64,000 nt of DNA from DATARH01 sp963705325. GTDB taxonomy: Bacteria; Pseudomonadota; Alphaproteobacteria; ATCC43930; CGMCC-115725. Positions within the stretch are counted from its first letter, which is position 1. Each line of letters starts with the position of its first letter. The stretch is from positions 3,224,001 through 3,288,000 of the forward strand of contig OY970069.1 of the NCBI GenBank assembly GCA_963705325.1. The letters are read 5' to 3'. Shown one piece after another: positions 35,066 through 43,567 of the stretch. Made by a program: the position numbers and the translations under genes. Below the pieces are notes generated by a model. The model saw nothing but the letters and a program-made list of their open reading frames with translations. It did not search any database and had not been told where the DNA came from.

Positions 35066-35689
35066 ATGGCAAAATCTTCAACGAGCACGCGTTCAGGTGG
35101 AACTTCACGTATTCGCTTCATCATGCTTGATGCAGAGATCGCCGAGGGCGATCTCTCACAAGTCACGCAAGCCATTCAGAATGCCCTTCGTCCAACTCCG
35201 GGTGCGCCACGCGTCATAGCTGCTCCACCAGCGCTAAGTAGCGGTGCTCAGGCTTCCCACGGAGATGATGCACTGCCCATCTTGGATGAGCAGGATACCG
35301 AGGACAGCATCGAAGCGCCCGCTCCGCAAACCGGACGGTCGGAGCGAGCCGCAAAGCCGCGCAAATACCCAAGTCCAGAGGTCATCGAACTTGATCTAAA
35401 GAGTGATCCATCTTTCGCATCTTTCATCGAGAAAAAGAAAATAGACTCCGATACGGACCGGTATTTGGCCGTCGCTGCTTGGTTTAAGGAATGTCGTCAG
35501 ATCGACGAAATTGGCCCGAATCATGTCTATACATGCTACCGGGCGGTGCATTGGCCCTGCAATATTAAGGATTTTGCTCAGCCACTACGTGCGCTGAAAT
35601 TCCGAGATTTCATGACTACGCCATCCCGCGGCTTATACGCGATCAATCATATTGGGCTTGATCGCGTGGCAGAACTTAATAATGGCTGA
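35066..35689 (+). CDS. Winged-helix-like protein, first gene of a HEPN cluster
   Basis: 207 aa. The N-terminus is flexible (Ala/Pro-rich, with one short strand-like block RIRFIMLDAEIAEG). The C-terminal ~90 residues (DTDRYLAVAAWFKECRQIDE, VYTCYRAVHWP, FAQPLRALKFRDFM, RGLYAINHIGLDRV) look like the winged-helix domain seen in bacterial conflict proteins beside HEPN genes. Its stop is 11 bp before the ATG of the next, interrupted gene, so the two belong to one operon. Exact function unknown. Confidence 0.6.
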   Translation: MAKSSTSTRSGGTSRIRFIMLDAEIAEGDLSQVTQAIQNALRPTPGAPRVIAAPPALSSGAQASHGDDALPILDEQDTEDSIEAPAPQTGRSERAAKPRKYPSPEVIELDLKSDPSFASFIEKKKIDSDTDRYLAVAAWFKECRQIDEIGPNHVYTCYRAVHWPCNIKDFAQPLRALKFRDFMTTPSRGLYAINHIGLDRVAELNNG

Positions 35690-35710
35690 TTTGAAAGACT
35701 ATGACGCTAG

Positions 35711-37308
35711 CCCGGATTATTCATGGGGGGCTCGGCGCGGGCGGTTCGAGGGCGTGCTGTGGCCGCGCTTTTTGGCGGCGCCGGAGACGCAGTGATCGGG
35801 GTTTGAGGTTGCGCGGAAGGGTTTGTCTGGGGGCGTACGGCCCCGTCGCTCACGGCGGTAATGTGGCGATGCGGCCGGCGAGATCGGTGAAGCTGGCCTG
35901 GTAGGGATAGGCGGTCGGCAGGGCGATCTTGATACGGGTGACCATCTCGGTGACGCGCCCGGCGACCTTGATCAGGCAGAGGCGGATCGTGTCGAACTGG
36001 GCATCGCGCCAGAACGATGTGCGAGGTGCCAGGCCGCGCAGGGTCAGCATCAGCCAGTAGGCGGCGGTGTGGATCAACAGGCGGAACTGGTTTGCGGTGG
36101 CTTTGCGGCAGGAGGTTCGGTCGGAGGCGAGATGCAGCTTGTGCGCCTTGATCAGGTTTTCGGCCTGTCCCCTGGCGCAATAGGCCTTCTCGTAGAGCGT
36201 CTTGGGCAGGCCCGGCAGATTGGTAACGATGAAGCGGCTGTCGGCGCCCTGAAGCCCGGCCTCGACGCGAGCGATGACGCGGCGCTCGACGGTCCAGCTT
36301 TTGGCCGCATAGCGGAACTCGCCGTAGCGGCGGACCTTTTCGCCCTGGCCGGCGATGCGGCCCAGCGCGGCGTCCTCGGCCAGCGGGCTGACCTGGCGCA
36401 GCAGCATCGGATTGCCGGCAAGCCCGAAGATGTAGCCGATGCGCCGACGCTCGCACCACGCCATCGCCTCGGGCCGGCCGTAATGGCTGTCGCCGCGCAC
36501 GATGATCTCGACCGCCGGCCAGCGGGCGCGGATATGGCCGATAACATGGCGCAGCACCAGCGCCACCTCGGCCCCGTCTGGCGTCTTGCCGGGGCGCAGG
36601 ATGATGGCGACCGGTTTGCCGGTGGTCGCCTCGTAAATGTGGATTGGCAGGAAACAGCGGCTGTCGTAGTGGGCGTTGAACAGCGCAAGTTGCTGGCCGC
36701 CATGCACCCGGTCCTCGGTGTCGTCGATATCGAGCAGGATGCGCCGGGGGACCTGGTCGAAGCTGTCGCAGAACAACTCAACCATCGCTGCCATCATGCG
36801 TTTGAGCGCAGTCGGACCGGGAAGGTTCTCGAGCCGGCTGATGGTCGGTTGCGAGCACAAATCCTCACCACTCTCGGGCAGCCGCCCGATGGCCATCTTG
36901 AAGGCCGGATCGGACTTAAGCGCGTCGCAGTCGTTGCCGTCGGGATAGCCTGCCGCGATCAGCAGAGCGCGGTAGCGGATCATCTCGGCAAGCCCGTGCA
37001 CGACCCGCTCCGGATCGCGCCGGTCGTCGATGCAGGCCGCCAGCCGATCGGCAATCCCCAGCCGTTGCTCGATCGCTGCCAGCAGCAATATCCCGGCGTC
37101 CGAGGTCAGCCGGCCGCCATCAAAGCCGATGTGCACGGGCTTGCCCGCCACCGCTGGCAAGCCTGGCAAAATCCCCGTACCTTCGTCCATGGCGGGCGCG
37201 AACTCCGTTGCCTTCGGTTGATCCGGTCTTGCAACCAAATCATACACGAATCCAACGGCTTATGTCGTTCCCGCCAACCTCCTCAGGCTACCCGGTGAAT
37301 TATCCCGG
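35711..37308 (-). mobile_element. IS1380-family element, copy 1 (1598 bp)
   Basis: Ends CCCGGATTATTCATGG (left) and, reverse-complemented, CCGGGATAATTCACCGG (right). Flanked by CTAG at 35707-35710 and 37309-37312. One transposase gene on the minus strand. Confidence 0.92.
35850..37247 (-). CDS. IS1380-family transposase, copy 1
   Basis: 465 aa DDE transposase, full length for the family. The first Asp block is RRILLDIDDTEDRVHGGQQL, the second EIIVRGDSHYGRPEAM, and the C-terminal Glu region lies in KAYCARGQAENLIKAHKLHL. ATG is preceded by AT-rich sequence within the IS end. It appears intact and could move the element. Confidence 0.92.
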   Translation of the reverse strand: MYDLVARPDQPKATEFAPAMDEGTGILPGLPAVAGKPVHIGFDGGRLTSDAGILLLAAIEQRLGIADRLAACIDDRRDPERVVHGLAEMIRYRALLIAAGYPDGNDCDALKSDPAFKMAIGRLPESGEDLCSQPTISRLENLPGPTALKRMMAAMVELFCDSFDQVPRRILLDIDDTEDRVHGGQQLALFNAHYDSRCFLPIHIYEATTGKPVAIILRPGKTPDGAEVALVLRHVIGHIRARWPAVEIIVRGDSHYGRPEAMAWCERRRIGYIFGLAGNPMLLRQVSPLAEDAALGRIAGQGEKVRRYGEFRYAAKSWTVERRVIARVEAGLQGADSRFIVTNLPGLPKTLYEKAYCARGQAENLIKAHKLHLASDRTSCRKATANQFRLLIHTAAYWLMLTLRGLAPRTSFWRDAQFDTIRLCLIKVAGRVTEMVTRIKIALPTAYPYQASFTDLAGRIATLPP

Positions 37309-37312
37309 CTAG

Positions 37313-38910
37313 CCCGGATTATTCATGGGGGGCTCGGCGCGGGCGGTTCGAGGGCGTGCTGTGGCCGCGCTTTTTGGCGGCGCCGGAGACGCAGTGATCG
37401 GGGTTTGAGGTTGCGCGGAAGGGTTTGTCTGGGGGCGTACGGCCCCGTCGCTCACGGCGGTAATGTGGCGATGCGGCCGGCGAGATCGGTGAAGCTGGCC
37501 TGGTAGGGATAGGCGGTCGGCAGGGCGATCTTGATACGGGTGACCATCTCGGTGACGCGCCCGGCGACCTTGATCAGGCAGAGGCGGATCGTGTCGAACT
37601 GGGCATCGCGCCAGAACGATGTGCGAGGTGCCAGGCCGCGCAGGGTCAGCATCAGCCAGTAGGCGGCGGTGTGGATCAACAGGCGGAACTGGTTTGCGGT
37701 GGCTTTGCGGCAGGAGGTTCGGTCGGAGGCGAGATGCAGCTTGTGCGCCTTGATCAGGTTTTCGGCCTGTCCCCTGGCGCAATAGGCCTTCTCGTAGAGC
37801 GTCTTGGGCAGGCCCGGCAGATTGGTAACGATGAAGCGGCTGTCGGCGCCCTGAAGCCCGGCCTCGACGCGAGCGATGACGCGGCGCTCGACGGTCCAGC
37901 TTTTGGCCGCATAGCGGAACTCGCCGTAGCGGCGGACCTTTTCGCCCTGGCCGGCGATGCGGCCCAGCGCGGCGTCCTCGGCCAGCGGGCTGACCTGGCG
38001 CAGCAGCATCGGATTGCCGGCAAGCCCGAAGATGTAGCCGATGCGCCGACGCTCGCACCACGCCATCGCCTCGGGCCGGCCGTAATGGCTGTCGCCGCGC
38101 ACGATGATCTCGACCGCCGGCCAGCGGGCGCGGATATGGCCGATAACATGGCGCAGCACCAGCGCCACCTCGGCCCCGTCTGGCGTCTTGCCGGGGCGCA
38201 GGATGATGGCGACCGGTTTGCCGGTGGTCGCCTCGTAAATGTGGATTGGCAGGAAACAGCGGCTGTCGTAGTGGGCGTTGAACAGCGCAAGTTGCTGGCC
38301 GCCATGCACCCGGTCCTCGGTGTCGTCGATATCGAGCAGGATGCGCCGGGGGACCTGGTCGAAGCTGTCGCAGAACAACTCAACCATCGCTGCCATCATG
38401 CGTTTGAGCGCAGTCGGACCAGGAAGGTTCTCGAGCCGGCTGATGGTCGGTTGCGAGCACAAATCCTCACCACTCTCGGGCAGCCGCCCGATGGCCATCT
38501 TGAAGGCCGGATCGGACTTAAGCGCGTCGCAGTCGTTGCCGTCGGGATAGCCTGCCGCGATCAGCAGAGCGCGGTAGCGGATCATCTCGGCAAGCCCGTG
38601 CACGACCCGCTCCGGATCGCGCCGGTCGTCGATGCAGGCCGCCAGCCGATCGGCAATCCCCAGCCGTTGCTCGATCGCTGCCAGCAGCAATATCCCGGCG
38701 TCCGAGGTCAGCCGGCCGCCATCAAAGCCGATGTGCACGGGCTTGCCCGCCACCGCTGGCAAGCCTGGCAAAATCCCCGTACCTTCGTCCATGGCGGGCG
38801 CGAACTCCGTTGCCTTCGGTTGATCCGGTCTTGCAACCAAATCATACACGAATCCAACGGCTTATGTCGTTCCCGCCAACCTCCTCAGGCTACCCGGTGA
38901 ATTATCCCGG
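37313..38910 (-). mobile_element. IS1380-family element, copy 2 (1598 bp)
   Basis: Same length and ends as copy 1, separated from it by a single CTAG (37309-37312) and followed by CTAG at 38911-38914. The only difference I found from copy 1 is one silent base in the transposase gene (G at 36822, A at 38424). Confidence 0.92.
37452..38849 (-). CDS. IS1380-family transposase, copy 2
   Basis: Protein identical to copy 1 (465 aa, same DDE blocks). The near-perfect identity of the two copies implies a recent tandem event, or a duplication made during assembly. Confidence 0.92.
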   Translation of the reverse strand: MYDLVARPDQPKATEFAPAMDEGTGILPGLPAVAGKPVHIGFDGGRLTSDAGILLLAAIEQRLGIADRLAACIDDRRDPERVVHGLAEMIRYRALLIAAGYPDGNDCDALKSDPAFKMAIGRLPESGEDLCSQPTISRLENLPGPTALKRMMAAMVELFCDSFDQVPRRILLDIDDTEDRVHGGQQLALFNAHYDSRCFLPIHIYEATTGKPVAIILRPGKTPDGAEVALVLRHVIGHIRARWPAVEIIVRGDSHYGRPEAMAWCERRRIGYIFGLAGNPMLLRQVSPLAEDAALGRIAGQGEKVRRYGEFRYAAKSWTVERRVIARVEAGLQGADSRFIVTNLPGLPKTLYEKAYCARGQAENLIKAHKLHLASDRTSCRKATANQFRLLIHTAAYWLMLTLRGLAPRTSFWRDAQFDTIRLCLIKVAGRVTEMVTRIKIALPTAYPYQASFTDLAGRIATLPP

Positions 38911-39669
38911 CTAGAGGATTTCATCGCGCAAATTCCGGGTTTTGATCAGGCTTCTCACCCCGAGAAAATTAAAGCATTTTCTTGGTATCTGCATACACAT
39001 GCAGATCGCGAAATCTTGGACGGAACGGCGCTAAAGGGCTGCTACGAACAACTACATCTCGTCGCGCCGAACTTAAGTTTATGTTTTACGAGAATGGCGG
39101 CGAAGAAGCCGCCTGAGCTTCTGCGATCGAAAGGCGGCTACAAGCTGCAAGGTTCTATCAGACGGACGCTCGACGCCAAATACGGACAGGCAGAAACGAC
39201 GGTCGCGGTCACGGGCCTGCTATCGAGCCTACCGGCGAAAATCTCCGACTTAGCTGAACAGTCTTTTTTCTCTGAAGCTTTGGATTGTTATCGCGTAAAG
39301 GCGTTCCGCGCCGCGATCGTGATGACCTGGGTTCTAGCGTTCGCGCATTTATCCGATTGGATTGTGTCGGATGCGACCCAACTCTCCGCCTTCAATGGAG
39401 CAACCGCCGTCCGATTTCCAAAGAAAAATCTAATTGTTCGAGGAGTCGATGATCTCGTGGAGTTGAAAGAGTTTGAGATTATCGAAGTGGCAAGAACCGC
39501 CAAACTGATCTCCAAAAACGTAGGCGATATACTCCGAGATAAGTTGAAACGAAGAAACATGGCTGCACATCCATCTCGGGTGCAGATTACGCAAGCTCAG
39601 GCTGACGACGTGATTACCGACTTGGTAAATAATGTCGTTTTGCTCTTGGGCTAAATTCGGTGAGCCGAC

Positions 39670-40251
39670 GTGGATTGGCTGACATTTCTCGCCACAGTGA
39701 CCAAGGCCCTCGCATGGCCGGGAGTGGTGGTTGTTGCCGTGTTCGTATTGAAGCGAAGCTTAAGCGATCTGCTTCAATCTCTCGGAAATCGGCTTGAGAA
39801 AGCTAAGGGCGCAGGTATCGAGTTGACCTTCGGAAAAGCAATTGATGAGGTCGAGGAATCCCTTCCTGCCCCTGATATCAAAGCCGTTTCAGCACCGATT
39901 TCCTCGAAAAAGATCGAGGCGGTTTCCGAGCTTTCGCAATTGCCGCCAGCTTACATCGTGTCCCAAGCATGGTTGAGCCTTGAACAAGCAATCCATGCTG
40001 CCGCGGATATACCTAAATCGCCGCCCGGCTCTCGCCGGGTACCTTACCGGGTCACAGACTACATCGAGCTTGCGAGACGCCAGGGACTTTTAAGGGACGA
40101 CGAAGTTCCAGCCGTCCAGCAGCTTCGAGCACTCAGAAACCAAGCGGCGCACTTCGTAGATCCCGGCATCACACCCACTGACGCCCTGCGGTATCACGAT
40201 ATCGCTGAGAAACTGGTCGAGCAGATACGCCAACGGAGCAAGAAGCCGTGA
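39670..40251 (+). CDS. Membrane-anchored HEPN-like protein
   Basis: 193 aa from GTG 15 bases after the upstream stop. The N-terminus has one membrane segment (LAWPGVVVVAVFVLKRSL) followed by a coiled region (LLQSLGNRLEKAKGAGIEL). The C-terminal helical domain has VQQLRALRNQAAHFVDPG, again an R-x4-H HEPN motif. Having the same motif as the interrupted upstream protein suggests a two-component HEPN ribonuclease or toxin system at the membrane. The next small gene starts inside its stop (GTGA overlap). Confidence 0.62.
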   Translation: MDWLTFLATVTKALAWPGVVVVAVFVLKRSLSDLLQSLGNRLEKAKGAGIELTFGKAIDEVEESLPAPDIKAVSAPISSKKIEAVSELSQLPPAYIVSQAWLSLEQAIHAAADIPKSPPGSRRVPYRVTDYIELARRQGLLRDDEVPAVQQLRALRNQAAHFVDPGITPTDALRYHDIAEKLVEQIRQRSKKP

Positions 40252-40457
40252 TCACGTATTGGGTGCGGCTGCGCCAGGAAGGGCATGACGGCGACTGGCA
40301 GCCCTATCAGAAGATCGAAGCCAATTCGCCAATCGAAGCAGCCGAAAACCTCTATGGGCGACGCCTGGAGCCGATCGGAACCCATTATCAGGTTCGAGCA
40401 CTGGTCCGGCAGGCCGGACAGAGCACCGCAACCGCGCTTTATGATCGTTCTCGATAA
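40248..40457 (+). CDS. Small protein at the end of the HEPN operon
   Basis: 69 aa from a GTG overlapping the preceding stop. MITYWVRLRQEGHDGDWQPY, then IEANSPIEAAENLYG. No family recognised. Its end overlaps the convergent DUF6197-like gene by 19 bp. Confidence 0.55.
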   Translation: MITYWVRLRQEGHDGDWQPYQKIEANSPIEAAENLYGRRLEPIGTHYQVRALVRQAGQSTATALYDRSR

Positions 40458-40786
40458 GGGGCCGAGTTCCGATCTCCTGCGGCAATAGCCTTGTCGAACG
40501 CCTCCAGAACGGGCCCCGAGGTTTCTTGCCTCGCATTGAAATCCAAAGGCCGTTCGTCGCCGATGGCGACCTTGAGACGCCAATACGCTGGATGGCACCC
40601 ATGCTCTCGATGGTAGAGATAGGGAATACCGGCGGCGTCTAAGGCCCCCAAGGTGCACCATGCGATGGCCCGTTTGGAAGTCGCGTGAACTTCCAACCCG
40701 TTCACATCCACTGCCGCCTTGTCGCGGCACCAGCCACGTTCGATGAATGAGCGGGCGCGGATCAGCAGCTCGGTTGCTTCGTCCAT
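40439..40786 (-). CDS. DUF6197-like protein
   Basis: 115 aa: LLIRARSFIERGWCRDKAAV, then KRAIAWCTLGALDAAG, the pattern of DUF6197 (short proteins of unknown role on phages and islands). Its ATG overlaps the stop of the serine recombinase, so it is co-translated with it. Confidence 0.6.
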   Translation of the reverse strand: MDEATELLIRARSFIERGWCRDKAAVDVNGLEVHATSKRAIAWCTLGALDAAGIPYLYHREHGCHPAYWRLKVAIGDERPLDFNARQETSGPVLEAFDKAIAAGDRNSAPYRERS

Positions 40787-42438
40787 CAGGCGGCGATCAT
40801 GCTGGTTTCAGTGCTTACAAATCCAGCGAACAATCCGGCACAATAGGCTGTATCGCCGCCCACTCTGGCGCGGGAAAAAACGATCGGGTCGTCGCGCCCG
40901 GTCATCCTCAGTTGGAACGCCGTCACCTTTGCCCTGTCGATCAGGATGTCGATCTGACAGAACGGGGTGCCCTTGAGCGTGATTGTCAAACCGGTGCCGA
41001 AAGCCGTCGCCGACTCGATCAGCCGCCGAAGCTCCATCGCGATCCGGGTCCTCAATTGGTAGCGTTCCTCGTCATCCATCATCCTAGGAAGCCAAGCAAG
41101 CATCGCCGTGAATTCCGCGTAAACATCTCTCGTCTCGTGGACCTCGGCGATCCTGGCAGTCCGCTTGGTCTCGATAAGCTCGGCGGTCAGCGCCTTGACC
41201 TCGCCAGACAGTGCACCGATCCAATTCGATACCTCTGGCGGGGTGTCGGCCTTGAAATCCCGGAGCAGCCGGTCAACCGTTGCAGCCTTCTCGGAGATCT
41301 CGGCCTCCAGAGCGGCAATGCGGTCGGCCTGTGGGTTTGCCCGATCGAGCAACCGGCTGAAGTCGAATAGCGCCAGTGCGGATAGCAACTCGGCTTCGAG
41401 CTTCGCGTATGTCCGGTGATATCGGTTCTCGCATAGCCCGCGCCGACCCCGAGAACAGACGAGAAAGTTGTCCTTTCCCGTATTCAGGTAGATCAAAGTC
41501 GCCCCGCATCGGCCGCACTTGCAGACCCCGCGGAGCAAATTGGCGAGACCCTTTGTTTTCCGTCCGGCTCCGAGCTTGTTGTCTGGCCCCCATTGGGCAC
41601 GCCAGAAGTCCTCATCGCTGATCAGGCGAGGGTAAAATCCCTCGATGGGGTCGCCATCTGGGGTGCCATCGGCCCTGCGAGGCTGGTAGATGCCGATCAG
41701 TGCCTTGTTCCTGACCAGGGCGGCAATCGTGCTCGGGTGCCAGCCATCGCCGCCACGGAAGGTCGGCACCCGTTCCGTATTGAACCGGGTAGAGATCTCG
41801 TGCCGCCCGAGACTCAGGTGCCGGTAGGCGATGATTCGTTTCATGACAGCGGTGTGCTCGGGGATGAAGACGAAAGCGCCGTCAATGGCCTTTAGCCAGC
41901 CCGGACAAGAATTGGTCGCCTTGCCCTTTCCGGCACGCATCGCCTCGCGGCGACCCTGCCAAGATGCGTTGATGCGGTCGCTCAGCTTGGCCGAATACTC
42001 GTGCGCCGCGTCCAAGCGCAGCATGAGCTTCAGCCGCTTTTCGAGGCTCTTGTTGATCCCATTGAGATCGTAGACCTCGCCGTCCATCATCGTGGCGATC
42101 GTGATACCGGCACGCAACAGGTGGAGGCACAGGTCGTATGCCTTGTCGTGGATCTGCCGAGTGAGCCGGTCGATTTCCTCGACGATCAGCCAGGAGCCGG
42201 GCGAGACCTGTCCGGCATCGACGAGGCGGATAAACTTCCCAAGAGGACCGTTGCGGATATGCTCGCCCTTGAAGGCGCTGACGCCGAGACGACGGACATC
42301 TGACTCGTGGAGGCTCGTATCAAGGTCCAGCCCGTGCTTCTCACAGAACGCCACGGTCGGAGCATTCTGGCGACGGAAAGAGTCGCCATCGGCCTGTCCG
42401 GGCGTGCTGAATCGGATGAGGCTATATGCCTTGGGCAT
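40786..42438 (-). CDS. Large serine recombinase
   Basis: 550 aa. The resolvase domain starts YSLIRFSTPGQADGDSFRRQ, with the nucleophile Ser in RFST, and continues VEEIDRLTRQIHD. The recombinase domain (about 190-290) has PGWLKAIDGAFVFIPEHTAV and GWHPSTIAALVRNKALIGIY. A zinc ribbon follows (CKCGRCGATLIY ... LVCSRGRRGLCEN), then a long coiled coil. This is the architecture of phiC31/A118-type integrases, which join attP and attB through a central dinucleotide. The gene starts 218 bp from the right island junction, whose symmetric arms it probably recognises. It is the prime candidate for inserting and excising the comF island. Confidence 0.92.
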   Translation of the reverse strand: MPKAYSLIRFSTPGQADGDSFRRQNAPTVAFCEKHGLDLDTSLHESDVRRLGVSAFKGEHIRNGPLGKFIRLVDAGQVSPGSWLIVEEIDRLTRQIHDKAYDLCLHLLRAGITIATMMDGEVYDLNGINKSLEKRLKLMLRLDAAHEYSAKLSDRINASWQGRREAMRAGKGKATNSCPGWLKAIDGAFVFIPEHTAVMKRIIAYRHLSLGRHEISTRFNTERVPTFRGGDGWHPSTIAALVRNKALIGIYQPRRADGTPDGDPIEGFYPRLISDEDFWRAQWGPDNKLGAGRKTKGLANLLRGVCKCGRCGATLIYLNTGKDNFLVCSRGRRGLCENRYHRTYAKLEAELLSALALFDFSRLLDRANPQADRIAALEAEISEKAATVDRLLRDFKADTPPEVSNWIGALSGEVKALTAELIETKRTARIAEVHETRDVYAEFTAMLAWLPRMMDDEERYQLRTRIAMELRRLIESATAFGTGLTITLKGTPFCQIDILIDRAKVTAFQLRMTGRDDPIVFSRARVGGDTAYCAGLFAGFVSTETSMIAA

Positions 42439-42513
42439 GGCTTGAGTCGTATCGTCGGACAGCCGAGAATCGAGTCCGACGCCTATGTGGTTGAAATTAC
42501 GAGAGGGCAGGGG

Positions 42514-42594
42514 TCAGGGGGGCGGATCTGGCCGAATCGATTCGGCGCGGCTCGCTGCCGCCAGTGCGGGGGAGCCTTTCTCCGTGGTATCCAT
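42514..42594 (-). CDS. Possible 26-aa leader peptide before the recombinase
   Basis: MDTTEKGSPALAAASRAESI, then RPDPPP and stop, with a very strong AGGAGGT 4 bases before the ATG. It lies between attR and the recombinase gene, 76 bp upstream of the latter, while the recombinase itself has almost no ribosome site. The excellent ribosome site suggests real translation, perhaps to control the recombinase or as a small directionality factor; function unknown. Confidence 0.4.
   Translation of the reverse strand: MDTTEKGSPALAAASRAESIRPDPPP
42531..42546. promoter_or_regulatory. 16-bp perfect palindrome upstream of the recombinase
   Basis: GCCGAATCGATTCGGC, symmetric about 42538/42539, inside the leader-peptide frame. 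A likely repressor site or transcript hairpin for the recombinase gene. Confidence 0.5.
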
Positions 42595-42637
42595 CTGACC
42601 TCCTAGGAGCGCGATGTGAGCGCCCGGTGTGAGGTCG

Positions 42638-42659
42638 AATATCGGACATGGCTCTGGGT
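42638..42659. other. Right attachment site (attR) of the comF island
   Basis: Arm AATATCGGA (42638-42646), then CATGGCTCT, then shared GGGT (42656-42659), leading into comF codons FPFPHP. It complements the left arm TCCGATATT in the circular form. Confidence 0.75.
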
Positions 42660-43234
42660 TTCCATTTCCGCATCCCATGGGGGAGGGCGCGATCTGTGGC
42701 GCCTGTGCTAGACAGCCTCCGAGCTGGGATAGGGCGCGCTCGGTATTCCGCTATGATCGGCACAGTCGGCGTTTGGTGCTGATGCTGAAACACGGCGATC
42801 AGACCCATCTTAGCGGCGCGTTCGGACAGTGGATGAACCGTGCTGGCGGTGAGGTGCTAGAAGAGGCCGATCTGCTGGTTCCGGTGCCGCTGCATTGGAC
42901 GCGGCTGTTCGGCCGCCGCTTCAACCAGGCCGCGCTCCTGGCGCAGGCGATCCATGCCGCGGGAGGCCCGCCGGTTGGCGCCGATTGGCTGGTTCGCCGC
43001 CGCCGCACGCCATCGCAAGGATTGATGGGGCCGGCGGCACGGGCGCGCAATGTGCGCGGCGCGTTTGCGTTGCGCCGCCGGCGCAGCGTTGCCGGAAAGC
43101 GCGTCGTGCTTGTCGACGATGTACTGACCACCGGCGCGACCGCCGAGGAATGCGCGCGCATTCTGCGCCGTGAGGGAGCCGCTTCGGTCGGCGTCCTGGT
43201 GCTGGCGCGGGCGCTGCGCGCGGGGAGCAGCTAA
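42659..43234 (+). pseudogene. comF: ComF, 3' part
   Basis: The remaining 191 codons of ComF after the island: FPFPHPMGEGAICGACARQP, then DRARSVFRYDRHSRRLVLML, VPVPLHWTRLFGRRFNQAALL, and the PRPP-binding-like loop VVLVDDVLTTGATAEEC. An in-frame GTG at 42629 inside the island end could start a truncated product that lacks the first three zinc cysteine pairs. The sequence is otherwise intact, so excision would rebuild a normal gene. Confidence 0.88.
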
Positions 43235-43306
43235 GCCTTTCCTCGGGTTTGCAGAACGCGCGGTTTCGCGCCATATGTGGCGGGCCGCGAAATTGGGACG
43301 AAGACG

Positions 43307-43567
43307 ATGGCTGAGGTCGATATCTATACGACGATGTGGTGCCCCTATTGCTCACGCGCCAAGTCGCTGCTGGAAAGGAAGGGCGTCGCCTACCGCGAAA
43401 TCAGTCTCGACGAGGAGCCGGGGCGGCGCGGCGAGATGGTCGAACGCGCCCATGGTGGCCGCACCGTGCCGCAGATCTTTATCAATGGCGAACACATCGG
43501 CGGCTGTGACGATATGCACGCGCTCGACCGAGCCGGCAAGCTCGACGCGAAGTTGGGGATAGGCTGA
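43307..43567 (+). CDS. grxC: Glutaredoxin 3
   Basis: 86 aa, MAEVDIYTTMWCPYCSRAKS with the CPYC redox site at residues about 12-15, then GRTVPQIFINGEHIGG (cis-Pro and glutathione-binding) and GGCDDMHALD. A small thiol reductase using glutathione. The ATG at 43307 fits homology better than the Met at 43277. It is followed with a 1-base overlap by the nitrilase gene, forming an operon that would normally begin at comF. Confidence 0.92.
   Translation: MAEVDIYTTMWCPYCSRAKSLLERKGVAYREISLDEEPGRRGEMVERAHGGRTVPQIFINGEHIGGCDDMHALDRAGKLDAKLGIG

Larger units (their letters stand above)
35701..39654 (+). pseudogene. HEPN-motif protein split by two IS1380 copies
   Basis: The gene starts ATG ACG CTA (35701). 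After removing the two IS copies and extra CTAG repeats it continues in frame from 38911: MTLEDFIAQIPGFDQASHPE, then HTHADREILDGTALKG, to 39654, giving 249 aa. The C-terminus has DKLKRRNMAAHPSRV, an R-x4-H HEPN ribonuclease motif, with helices typical of the fold. As it stands only three native codons precede the IS, but a TTG at 39016 keeps a 212-aa C-terminal frame open, so a truncated product cannot be excluded. Confidence 0.65.
23684..42658. mobile_element. ~19-kb integrated island inside comF
   Basis: It lies between the two halves of comF, with GGGT common to both edges, so ends are uncertain by up to 4 bases. It encodes a large serine recombinase next to the right edge, a tyrosine integrase with AlpA-like protein, transporters, regulators, nucleases, a TIR protein, HEPN proteins and two IS1380 copies. 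No phage structural genes or conjugation genes are seen, so it resembles an integrative cargo/defence island rather than a prophage. Internal copies of the left half-site suggest assembly by successive insertions. Confidence 0.8.

Noticed and set aside
36069..38900. 409-codon plus-strand frames opposite the IS1380 transposases
   Set aside because: They mirror the transposase on the other strand in GC-rich sequence and have no domain of their own.
23684..42658. Calling the island a prophage
   Set aside because: No capsid, portal, terminase or tail genes are present.
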